5,464 nt of DNA, taken from positions 1 to 5,464 of the forward strand of contig SLKW01000255.1 in assembly GCA_007134405.1 (NCBI GenBank). The letters are read 5' to 3'. Under the pieces are notes generated by a model, which worked only from the letters and a program-made list of their open reading frames with translations, was not told the origin of the DNA and did not search any database. Positions 1 to 5,234 of the stretch are shown in pieces. A program made the position numbers and the translations under genes. Origin of the DNA: Paracoccaceae bacterium (GTDB taxonomy: Bacteria; Pseudomonadota; Alphaproteobacteria; Rhodobacterales; Rhodobacteraceae). Position 1 is the first letter of the stretch, and each line of letters begins with the position of its first letter.

Positions 1-774
1 GCGGATGATCTGGCGGGCCACGCTTCCGGCGAGGATCTCGGAAAAGCCCGACCGGCCGTGGGTCGTCAGGGCGATCATCGCCCCCGAAAGGCCCCGCGCG
101 TAATCGACGAGCGCCCGCGCCGGATCGTTTCCGTGCAGCACCTCCCACCCGGCCTTCACACCGTATTCGCGGCGCAGCCTGTCGCTCTCCTGGTGGACAT
201 AGGAGGCCTCGCCGGCGACATCGGCGCCGCCATGCGCGCCGCCGCGCGTGGCCGGGTCGATGACCTCGACCAGCCAGAGCGTGATGCCTCCGCGCCGGGC
301 GAATTCGGCGGCCAGGGGCAGGATCGCCTCGGACAGCGGCGAGGTGTCGAGGCAGACGAGCAGGTTTTCGATCCGTCCCGCTTCCGACGCCGCGTAGCCC
401 GGCCCGACCAGGACGACCGGCACGCCCGTCTCGCGCATCACGGCCCCGGCGACGCTGCCCATGACCGCCTCGCCCACCGCGGCGCGGGCATGCGTCGGCA
501 TGCAGCCCAGCACCTCGGGGCGCTGGCGCATCTCCCTGACAAGCCGCCCCGACACATTGCCATCCGCAAGGACCTCGATGGCCGCATCGCCGCTTTCCAG
601 ACCTTCGAGCGCGGCATTCAGTCGGTCGCGCCGCGCCTCCGTCTCGGCCTCCTCGCCCACCACCGACAGCAACCGCAGCGGCAGGTCAAGCTGCCGGGAA
701 AGGCGCGCCGCCAGAGGAGCAGCGCTCACGTCGCGCTCGTTTCCCTCGATGGCCAGAACAAGTTCCTTGAACAT
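1..774 (-). CDS. Universal stress protein, tandem UspA domains (3' end cut by window)
   Basis: Cytoplasmic Usp-fold protein, probably nucleotide-binding and stress-linked; the exact role of tandem Usp proteins is usually unknown. The 258 codons in the window run open to base 1, so only the last C-terminal residues are missing. Two Usp domains are visible. Domain 1 (about 1-125) opens with [12 protein letters not shown] and ends with [14 protein letters not shown] (94-107) and VPVVLVGP. Domain 2 (about 136-258) opens with [14 protein letters not shown] and carries [20 protein letters not shown] (238-257), which matches the family's phosphate-binding G-9X-GS loop. In domain 1 the usual strand-1 Asp is Glu and the loop glycine after TH is Ala, so domain 1 may bind nucleotide poorly (inference). 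The ATG at 774 is chosen because GGGGAG (788-783) sits 8 bases upstream. The gene lies 180 bp downstream of the same-strand SRPBCC gene, and I cannot tell whether they are co-transcribed. Confidence 0.9.
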   Translation of the reverse strand, partial: MFKELVLAIEGNERDVSAAPLAARLSRQLDLPLRLLSVVGEEAETEARRDRLNAALEGLESGDAAIEVLADGNVSGRLVREMRQRPEVLGCMPTHARAAVGEAVMGSVAGAVMRETGVPVVLVGPGYAASEAGRIENLLVCLDTSPLSEAILPLAAEFARRGGITLWLVEVIDPATRGGAHGGADVAGEASYVHQESDRLRREYGVKAGWEVLHGNDPARALVDYARGLSGAMIALTTHGRSGFSEILAGSVARQIIR

Positions 775-890
775 CACCACGTCTCCCCGTCACCCGTCGT
801 CGTCACCCCTGCGCCGCGCCCCGTCGCCCGAGCGATCACGCCGGATGATTTCCCCGGGCGGCAGCCTAGCCGGTGGGACGTGCCCGGTCC

Positions 891-914
891 AGTCGCGCGA
901 GTCGCGCGAGCGCG
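891..914. repeat. Short 9-bp tandem duplication
   Basis: AGTCGCGCG occurs twice head to tail (891-908) and is followed by a partial third copy (AGCGCG, 909-914). It lies in the 180-bp gap between the SRPBCC gene and the universal stress gene, both on the minus strand. No function is evident. It may be simple slippage in GC-rich spacer. Confidence 0.5.
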
Positions 915-954
915 AAAGGGGCGCGACAAAACGCACGACGCCGGGCAGGGCGGC

Positions 955-1434
955 TCATGCCGTACACGATTCGAGCAGACGCTTCAGGTTGCGCCCCTCT
1001 TCCGCCATGTGGCGCTCGACCGCGCTGAATTCGCGCCGGTTGAGCCGGCGGCCGAGCGCGCCGACGCCGCGCACATCGACCTCGGCCTCGAAGACGAAGC
1101 CGCCCGGGTCGGGGTGGAAGGCGAAGCTCATCCGGGGCAGGAAGGTGCGCATAAGCCGGCCGACCGGCTCGAAGGCGAAGAAGCGGTCGGGTACGACCTC
1201 GGTGATGCGCGCCTCCTTCGACAGCACCTTGCCCGCGATGCGTTCGGTGAACCACATGACGGTGCCGGGGGCGATCCCGCGCCCCTTGCGCCATTCGAAG
1301 CCCAGATGGTCGGGGTGCCAGCGGGTGTAGTTCACCGCCATGTCGTCGAAAAAGGCGAAGCCGGTTGCCGGCGGGGCGGCGATGAAGATCCGGTCCTCCA
1401 ACCGGAAACGGAAGAAGCCGGTGCTGACCTGCAT
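955..1434 (-). CDS. SRPBCC (START-like / polyketide-cyclase-like) family protein
   Basis: Small 159-residue protein with the layout of SRPBCC ligand-binding domains. An N-terminal strand comes first ([23 protein letters not shown], about 10-32, with the typical 'x-IxAPP..GFAFF' opening). A Trp-containing helix/loop NYTRWHPDH (35-43) follows, then alternating beta strands ([52 protein letters not shown]). A long amphipathic C-terminal helix (about 133-157) would close the hydrophobic cavity. There is no signal peptide or membrane segment, so it is likely cytoplasmic. The ATG at 1434 is supported by AGGGGAGG at 1446-1439, just upstream. The stop is TGA at 957-955. It is divergent from serS, with 87 bp between start codons. 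The ligand and role cannot be read from sequence, because members of this fold bind or transform very varied hydrophobic molecules. I am fairly sure of the fold and unsure of the function. Confidence 0.82.
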   Translation of the reverse strand: MQVSTGFFRFRLEDRIFIAAPPATGFAFFDDMAVNYTRWHPDHLGFEWRKGRGIAPGTVMWFTERIAGKVLSKEARITEVVPDRFFAFEPVGRLMRTFLPRMSFAFHPDPGGFVFEAEVDVRGVGALGRRLNRREFSAVERHMAEEGRNLKRLLESCTA

Positions 1435-1466
1435 GGTGCCTCCCCTCTCGAACGGTGCGGACGCAC

Positions 1467-1495
1467 TTCACCTGCGGCGCGGTTTGTTGCATACC
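1467..1495 (+). promoter_or_regulatory. Possible serS promoter
   Basis: TTCACC (1467-1472) matches the -35 consensus TTGACA at four of six positions. A weak -10, CATACC (1490-1495), follows after a 17-bp spacer. It lies 26 bp before the serS ATG in the only gap that can hold a serS promoter. The heptamer GCGGCGC occurs directly repeated at 1474-1480 and 1497-1503, on either side of the -10. This is a consensus match read by eye only. Confidence 0.3.
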
Positions 1496-1521
1496 CGCGG
1501 CGCAAGAACCGAGGGACGATC

Positions 1522-2811
1522 ATGCACGATATTCGCGCGATCCGCGACAACCCGCACGCTTTCGATGCCGCCTTGGCGCGCCGGGGGGTGTCACCGATGG
1601 CCGAGACGCTCCTGTCTGTCGATGCCGAGCGGCGCGCGCGGATCACGGCCGCCGAGACGGCTCAGGCCGAGCAGAACCGCGCGTCGAAAGAGGTGGGCGC
1701 GGCCAAGGCGCGCGGCGACGAGGCCGAATTCGAGCGGCTGCGCGCGCTGGTGGCCGAGAAGAAGGCCGAGGTGGCGCGGTTGCATGAGGAGGCGGCGGCG
1801 GAGCAGGCGCGTCTGGACGCGCTGCTCGCGGATATACCGAACCTGCCGCTGGGCGACGTTCCCGAGGGGCCGGACGAGACGGATAACGTGGAAATCCGTC
1901 GCTGGGGCGAGCAACAAGACTTTGATTTCGCGCCGAAAGAGCATTTCGAGATTGCCGCGGTGCAACCGGGGCTGGACCTGCCGATGGCCGCCAAGTTGTC
2001 GGGGTCGCGCTTCATGGTGTTGCGCGGGGCGGTGGCGCGGCTGCATCGGGCGCTGGCGCAGTTCATGATCGACACGCATGTCAGCGAGCACGGGCTTTCG
2101 GAAATCTGGACGCCGGTGCTGGTGCGCGATGATGCGATGTTCGGCACCGGGCAGTTGCCGAAATTCGCCGAGGACAGCTACCGTACGACCAACGGCTGGT
2201 GGCTGATCCCGACGTCGGAAGTGACGCTGACCAACCTGCCGGCGGGCGAGATTCTGGACGAGGCGGCGCTGCCCATGCGACTGACGGCGCATTCGCAGTG
2301 CTTCCGCTCGGAGGCGGGATCGGCGGGCAAGGACACGACGGGTATCCTGCGCCAGCACCAGTTCGAGAAGGTCGAGATGGTGACGATCTGCACGCCCGAA
2401 GCCGCGCTCGACGAACACGCGCGCATGACCCGTTGTGCCGAGGCGATTCTGGAGAAGCTGGACCTGCCTTACCGGACGATGGTGCTGTGCACCGGCGATA
2501 TGGGGTTCGGGGCGCAGAAGACCCACGACATAGAGGTCTGGCTGCCGGGGCAGGGGAAGTATCGCGAGATCAGTTCGGTCTCGACCTGCGGGCAGTTTCA
2601 GGCGCGGCGGATGAATGCGCGCTACCGGCCGGGCGGGGGAAAGCCCGACTTCGTGGCGACGCTGAACGGCTCGGGCCTCGCGGTGGGGCGGACGCTGATC
2701 GCGGTTCTGGAGAACGGGCAGGAGGCGGACGGGTCGGTCACGCTGCCCGAGGCGCTGTCGCCCTGGCTGGGCGGCAAGCGGCGGATCAGCGCGAACGGGC
2801 TGCTGGAGTGA
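1522..2811 (+). CDS. serS: Seryl-tRNA synthetase
   Basis: Class II aminoacyl-tRNA synthetase that charges tRNA-Ser (and tRNA-Sec where present) with serine in the cytoplasm. It is 429 residues long, about the normal bacterial length. The N-terminal part starts [22 protein letters not shown] and leads into a charged Ala/Glu/Arg-rich helical pair (about 35-104), the antiparallel coiled-coil arm that grips the long variable arm of tRNA-Ser. The catalytic domain shows the serine-binding TxE loop in [10 protein letters not shown] (T231, E233), motif 2 [20 protein letters not shown] (260-279), and motif 3 [10 protein letters not shown] (383-392) with its invariant Arg390. The reading frame stays open far upstream of the ATG. 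The start at 1522 is fixed by homology to the family N-terminus and by GAGGG (1511-1515) 6 bases upstream. The gene is complete and looks fully functional. It is monocistronic as far as seen, with an array-bearing intergenic region downstream. Confidence 0.98.
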   Translation: MHDIRAIRDNPHAFDAALARRGVSPMAETLLSVDAERRARITAAETAQAEQNRASKEVGAAKARGDEAEFERLRALVAEKKAEVARLHEEAAAEQARLDALLADIPNLPLGDVPEGPDETDNVEIRRWGEQQDFDFAPKEHFEIAAVQPGLDLPMAAKLSGSRFMVLRGAVARLHRALAQFMIDTHVSEHGLSEIWTPVLVRDDAMFGTGQLPKFAEDSYRTTNGWWLIPTSEVTLTNLPAGEILDEAALPMRLTAHSQCFRSEAGSAGKDTTGILRQHQFEKVEMVTICTPEAALDEHARMTRCAEAILEKLDLPYRTMVLCTGDMGFGAQKTHDIEVWLPGQGKYREISSVSTCGQFQARRMNARYRPGGGKPDFVATLNGSGLAVGRTLIAVLENGQEADGSVTLPEALSPWLGGKRRISANGLLE

Positions 2812-2977
2812 TCGCGCCGCGCCCATGAGCCGCGCGTCGCGGTGCGATGCCGGGCACGGAGTGGCTGGCGGCGGAGGGGTTGACGAAACCTTTCCGGAGC
2901 GTGCGGGGGTGGTGGCGCGGTTGCGCGCGGGGCGGGGGTTTTGGCTTGTTTTGTTGGGAAAACGGGCGTCGCCGGGT

Positions 2978-3043
2978 GTAGGACTCGCGTAGGACTCGCG
3001 TAGGACTCGCGTAGGACTCGCGTAGGACGAACGTAGGACTCTT
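2978..3043. repeat. 11-bp tandem repeat array (6 units)
   Basis: The unit GTAGGACTCGC is present four times without any mismatch (2978-3021). Two decayed copies follow: GTAGGACGAAC (3022-3032) and GTAGGACTCTT (3033-3043). The heptamer GTAGGAC is kept in all six. The 11-bp period is close to one DNA helical turn, so the GTAGGAC cores would lie nearly on one face of the helix. The unit is not palindromic. Because 11 is not a multiple of three, minus-strand translation gives the same 11-residue cycle in every frame, with no stop codon. The plus strand has TAG stops. This explains why long open frames cross the array, and it is not evidence of coding. Confidence 0.95.
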
Positions 3044-3217
3044 TCGGGCATTTGGGCCGGATTCGGGCCGAGATCGCCTCTGGCACGCAACGCGCGGTGG
3101 GGGGGCGAAATGCAACGGTCTGGGGGCGGGAGTGCCGCCTCACGGCCGGTAAGGCCAGATTCGGGAGCACGATGAGGCCAGATGGCGGGCGGCCCGGTCG
3201 ACGGGTGTCAGGGATCC

Positions 3218-3294
3218 GGCACGACCCTCCGGCACGACCCTCCGGCACGACCCTCCGGCACGACCCTCCGACACGCGCTCCGACATGACGCTTC
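3218..3294. repeat. 13-bp tandem repeat array (4 perfect units plus 2 decayed)
   Basis: The unit GGCACGACCCTCC is present four times perfectly (3218-3269). Two diverged units follow: GACACGCGCTCC (3270-3281, one base short) and GACATGACGCTTC (3282-3294). The preceding bases TCC (3215-3217) suggest the remnant of a further unit at the left. The unit is unrelated to the 11-bp unit 175 bp upstream, but the layout (four identical, then two decaying to the right) is the same. The array is stop-free on both strands, so open frames run through it without coding meaning. It is a likely site of replication slippage and copy-number variation. Confidence 0.95.
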
Positions 3295-3330
3295 GGATCG
3301 CGTTTTGATCTACGGGTGGGGCGCGGCTTG

Positions 3331-3394
3331 CCCCCATCGAGGGGGCGCGCCGCGCCGGGGGCTGCCCGCCCCCGCCGTGGCCCTGCGGGCCACG
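3331..3394. terminator. Cluster of four GC-rich hairpins between convergent genes
   Basis: Four inverted repeats follow one another almost without gaps. They are CCCCC/GGGGG (3331-3335 with 3341-3345), GGCGC/GCGCC (3344-3348 with 3352-3356), GGGGGC/GCCCCC (3357-3362 with 3368-3373), and an 8-bp perfect stem CGTGGCCC/GGGCCACG with a 3-base loop (3376-3394). They lie 39 to 102 bp beyond the asparaginase stop and downstream of serS. They could end transcription from either side or protect 3' ends. There is no T-tract on either strand, so they do not fit a classical intrinsic terminator. A REP-like extragenic palindrome is the alternative. The stems are clear; the function is inferred. Confidence 0.45.
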
Positions 3395-3432
3395 CCCCGG
3401 GGATCGGCGTCGGGAAGGGGCGTCGGATGCCG

Positions 3433-4446
3433 TCAGCCGAAGCCTGCGGCGAGGCGCAGCTCGCCGACCTCGAGGCCGCGCCAGTTGCGCATCGGTGCGC
3501 CGAGGCGCCGCCGCGCGGCGGGATGGGCGCGGTCGAGCACGCCCGACCGTGCCAGCAGCGCCACGATCGCCGCCTCGGCGGCGCGCGTCGCGCCATCGAC
3601 GATCTTGAGCGCGATACCGTGGCCGCTGCCGGGCAGGATCGCCACGAAGACGGCCTCGGCGCCCGTCTTGATCGCCACGCCGTCCATGGCGTGCATGAGT
3701 TCGGTGCAGGCGCGGCCCCGCCCGGCGACCAGTTCGGGGTGGCGCGCCATGGCGCTGCGCAGCCGGACCATGGCGGTGGACCGCGCATCGCCCTCAGAGG
3801 CGGCGGCAAACCGCGCCATCGCCGCGGCGAGCGCGTGCACGGAACAGGCGAAATTCGGGGCCGAGCAGCCGTCGATCCCCCAGCCGGGGCTTTCGGCGCC
3901 GGTCACCTCTTCGAAGGCGGCGCGGACGGCGCGCTGCACGGGATGGTCGATGTCGACATAGTCGGGGCCCGCGCCGAGATGCTGTCCGAGCATCAGAAAG
4001 CCGGCATGCTTTCCGGAGCAGTTGTTGTGCAACTGGCAGGGCGCTTCGCGCGCGCGGATCAGGCGCTCGAACTCGGCGCGGTCGCGCGGCTCGTGCGCGC
4101 CGCAGCGAAGGTCGGGCTCACCCAGGCCCAGATCGGACAGCCAGCGCCGCGCGAGGTCCAGGTGTTCGGCGCCCCCTTCGTGCGAGGCGCAGGCCAGCGC
4201 CAGATGCGCCGGCGTCAGCGCCGCGCCCGCGCCGGATTCGAGAAGCGGCAGCGCCTGGAGCATCTTGCAGCTCGACCGGGGGAAGATCACCGCGTCGGGA
4301 TTGCCCCAGGCGTCGACGATGGCGCCGCGCGCATCGCAGATCACCGCATGGCCGTGGTGCAGGCTTTCCAGCCGGCCGCCGCGCCAGACTTCCAGCATCG
4401 GCGCCGCGCCTTGCCCGACATTCGTGCAGTCTGCTTGCGCAGGCAT
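3433..4446 (-). CDS. L-asparaginase, Rhizobium etli type (PF06089, Asparaginase_II family)
   Basis: Predicted to hydrolyse L-asparagine to aspartate and ammonia. It is 337 residues, cytoplasmic (no signal peptide), and belongs to the class typified by R. etli ReAV, unrelated in fold to the E. coli AnsA/AnsB enzymes. The residues known from ReAV are all visible at similar spacing: the SxxK pair in PRSSCKMLQ (S58, K61), the second Ser in ASHEGG (S88), the zinc site Cys and Lys in NNCSGKHAGF (C143, K146), the third zinc ligand in DGCSAPNF (C194), and the Lys of the second Ser-Lys pair in IKTGAEAVF (K260). The ATG at 4446 is preferred because AGGGAGGT (4458-4451) precedes it by 4 bases. An in-frame GTG at 4461 lies upstream of that ribosome site, and a Met at residue 17 has less support. 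The stop is TGA at 3435-3433. The gene is divergent from the ialB-like gene and convergent with serS. The family assignment is strong; the substrate is inferred from the family. Confidence 0.93.
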   Translation of the reverse strand: MPAQADCTNVGQGAAPMLEVWRGGRLESLHHGHAVICDARGAIVDAWGNPDAVIFPRSSCKMLQALPLLESGAGAALTPAHLALACASHEGGAEHLDLARRWLSDLGLGEPDLRCGAHEPRDRAEFERLIRAREAPCQLHNNCSGKHAGFLMLGQHLGAGPDYVDIDHPVQRAVRAAFEEVTGAESPGWGIDGCSAPNFACSVHALAAAMARFAAASEGDARSTAMVRLRSAMARHPELVAGRGRACTELMHAMDGVAIKTGAEAVFVAILPGSGHGIALKIVDGATRAAEAAIVALLARSGVLDRAHPAARRRLGAPMRNWRGLEVGELRLAAGFG

Positions 4447-4470
4447 GCGAACCTCCCTCACGCTCTTGCG

Positions 4471-4498
4471 ATTTTACCCGCAGAGGGGTTTCTCTGCA
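4471..4498 (-). promoter_or_regulatory. Possible asparaginase promoter
   Basis: On the minus strand TAAAAT (4476-4471) matches the -10 consensus at five of six positions and lies 24 bp before the ATG. A poor -35 (TGCAGA, 4498-4493) sits 16 bp upstream of it and falls inside the inverted repeat 4480-4497. A weak -35 overlapped by an inverted repeat suggests regulated expression (inference). Confidence 0.35.
4480..4497. promoter_or_regulatory. Inverted repeat in the divergent asparaginase/ialB region
   Basis: GCAGAG and CTCTGC (4480-4485 and 4492-4497) form a perfect 6-bp dyad with a 6-base GGGTTT spacer. The dyad is on the asparaginase side of the divergent gap, overlapping the -35 side of the proposed asparaginase promoter, and about 120 bp upstream of the ialB-like start. 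It could be an operator or just a short hairpin. The dyad is directly visible; the role is not. Confidence 0.4.
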
Positions 4499-4614
4499 CT
4501 TCGGAATCGCGTTAAAGGAAAGGCTATCGGGCAAAGCCCGGCGGTGCCAGACCCGATGCGCACAAGCGTGGCTGGCGACCGGCGGGGAAGCGAATACCGG
4601 AGGCTGAAAGGCAC

Positions 4615-5148
4615 ATGACGGGATGGATGAAGGGGATCGCGGTCGCCGGTCTGGCGCTGGCCACCGCGACGGGCGTAAACGCGCAGGAATCGACCAACCG
4701 GGTCGCGGTGGAAACGGCATGGAGCGTCTTCGTCGATGGCGATCCGCGCGAATGCTGGGTCGTCTCGGCGCCGACCGAGACGGTGAACACGCGGGATGGG
4801 CAGCCGGTGTCGGTCCGGCGCGGTGACATCCTGCTGTTCGTGACCTACCGTCAGGGCGAAAGCGCGGGAGAGGTGTCGTTCACCGGCGGCTACCCGTTTG
4901 CCGACGGATCCACCGTCTCGGTGCAGGTCGGCGATGACCGGTTCGAACTGTTTACCGACAGCGGCACGCCGCAATGGGCCTGGTCGGCCTCGCCCGAGGA
5001 GGATGCGCGCATCCTGGCGGCGATGCGGCGCGGCGCCAATGCGGTGCTCACCGCGCGATCTGCCCGCGGGACGACCACGCGCGACACGTTTTCGCTGTTC
5101 GGCGTGACGGCGGCGACCGACGAGGCGCAGCGCCGCTGCGAAGACTGA
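4615..5148 (+). CDS. Invasion-associated locus B (IalB) family exported protein
   Basis: 177-residue precursor of the IalB family (PF06776). The family is named for a Bartonella invasion factor but is widespread in free-living alphaproteobacteria, where its function is unclear. Residues 1-23 form a Sec signal peptide: a short start with Lys6, the hydrophobic core GIAVAGLALATATG, and the cleavage site VNA|QE. The mature protein is therefore predicted to be periplasmic or envelope-associated. Family features seen are WSVF near the mature N-terminus, ECWVVSAPTE with Cys47, the C-terminal block TTRDTFSLFGVTAA (153-166), and a second Cys175 near the end; the two cysteines could form a disulfide. 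The ATG at 4615 follows GGAGG (4599-4603) at 11 bases, with GAAAGG (4606-4611) closer. The in-frame Met5 (4627) would also give a good signal peptide, so the start is uncertain by four residues. A hairpin terminator follows the gene, and rlmN begins 86 bp later. Confidence 0.88.
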   Translation: MTGWMKGIAVAGLALATATGVNAQESTNRVAVETAWSVFVDGDPRECWVVSAPTETVNTRDGQPVSVRRGDILLFVTYRQGESAGEVSFTGGYPFADGSTVSVQVGDDRFELFTDSGTPQWAWSASPEEDARILAAMRRGANAVLTARSARGTTTRDTFSLFGVTAATDEAQRRCED

Positions 5149-5172
5149 GCCGGATTGCGCGCGCCACCTCGG

Positions 5173-5194
5173 TGCCGGGCTGTTAAGCCCGGCA
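5173..5194 (+). terminator. Hairpin terminator after the ialB-like gene
   Basis: TGCCGGGCT (5173-5181) pairs perfectly with AGCCCGGCA (5186-5194) around a 4-base GTTA loop, giving a 9-bp GC-rich stem. The downstream tract is only TTTAT, so it is a weak version of a Rho-independent terminator. It lies 25 bp after the ialB-like stop and 40 bp before the rlmN start. It probably separates or attenuates read-through between the two genes. Confidence 0.65.
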
Positions 5195-5211
5195 TTTATG
5201 CCCTATATGTC

Positions 5212-5226
5212 CCGGAAGTTTTCCGG
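5212..5226 (+). promoter_or_regulatory. Small hairpin touching the rlmN Shine-Dalgarno site
   Basis: CCGGAA (5212-5217) and TTCCGG (5221-5226) are a perfect 6-bp inverted repeat with a 3-base GTT loop. Its last two bases are the first two of the rlmN ribosome site GGAGAG (5225-5230). If it folds in the mRNA it would partly hide the ribosome site. As DNA it is a compact dyad that could be an operator. The dyad is directly visible; any regulatory effect is inference. Confidence 0.4.
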
Positions 5227-5234
5227 AGAGACGC

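Larger units (their letters stand above)
2812..3432. other. Gene-poor convergent intergenic region with two repeat arrays and hairpins
   Basis: This is 621 bp between the serS stop and the asparaginase stop. No reading frame here has a believable start, ribosome site and protein-like composition; the open frames are arginine/proline-rich shadows of GC-rich DNA. From left to right it holds a 5-bp GC hairpin near the serS end (CCGCG/CGCGG, 2830-2842) with no T-run and an unusually T-rich patch (2939-2955) with a weak GTTTT/AAAAC inverted repeat (2948-2963). The 11-bp tandem array (2978-3043) is next. A near-repeat follows: GGCCGGATTCGGG (3055-3067) and GGCCAGATTCGGG (3153-3165), with a further GGCCAGAT at 3176-3183. 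The 13-bp array (3218-3294) and the hairpin cluster (3331-3394) complete the region. No tRNA, rRNA or known riboswitch is recognisable. Confidence 0.75.

Noticed and set aside
788..808. CGTCACCC direct repeat upstream of the universal stress gene as an operator
   Set aside because: Two 8-mers 13 bp apart (788-795 and 801-808) in GC-rich, low-complexity spacer immediately beside the ribosome site; no dyad and no promoter elements to relate it to.
866..1492. 208-codon minus-strand frame overlapping the SRPBCC gene
   Set aside because: It is a different frame of the same strand, with Arg/Pro/His-rich nonsense composition; the 159-residue frame has the fold features and the ribosome site.
58..1521. 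Long plus-strand open extension in frame with serS, suggesting a giant fusion protein
   Set aside because: The extension is antisense to the UspA and SRPBCC genes, has no domain sense and is Arg/Pro/His-rich. The SerRS family N-terminus and a good ribosome site fix the start at 1522. GC-rich DNA leaves such frames open by default.
2948..2963. GTTTT/AAAAC hairpin as the serS terminator
   Set aside because: The stem is only 5 bp, mostly A-T, with no T-run after it, and lies more than 130 bp past the stop; too weak to call.
2978..3043. Plasmid-type replication iterons
   Set aside because: No replication initiator gene, DnaA box or AT-rich unwinding region is visible, and the flanks are ordinary chromosomal housekeeping genes.
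2786..3115. 109-codon minus-strand frame with an 11-residue peptide repeat
   Set aside because: The repeat peptide follows directly from the 11-bp DNA repeat. There is no clear ribosome site and the start of the frame has biased Arg/Pro composition, so I left it unannotated.
2978..3294. CRISPR array
   Set aside because: The units are 11 and 13 bp and directly abutting, with no unique spacers and no cas genes in view.
2622..3809. 395-codon minus-strand frame spanning the intergenic region and both arrays
   Set aside because: It overlaps the 3' parts of serS and of the asparaginase gene in the wrong frame, is low-complexity, and stays open because the array units lack stops in every minus-strand frame.
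4446..4461. Upstream GTG start for asparaginase
   Set aside because: The only good Shine-Dalgarno sequence (AGGGAGGT, 4458-4451) would then lie inside the coding region; it is correctly placed for the ATG at 4446.
3316..4515. 399-codon plus-strand frame opposite the asparaginase gene
   Set aside because: It is the antisense shadow of a gene with complete, family-specific catalytic residues on the minus strand.
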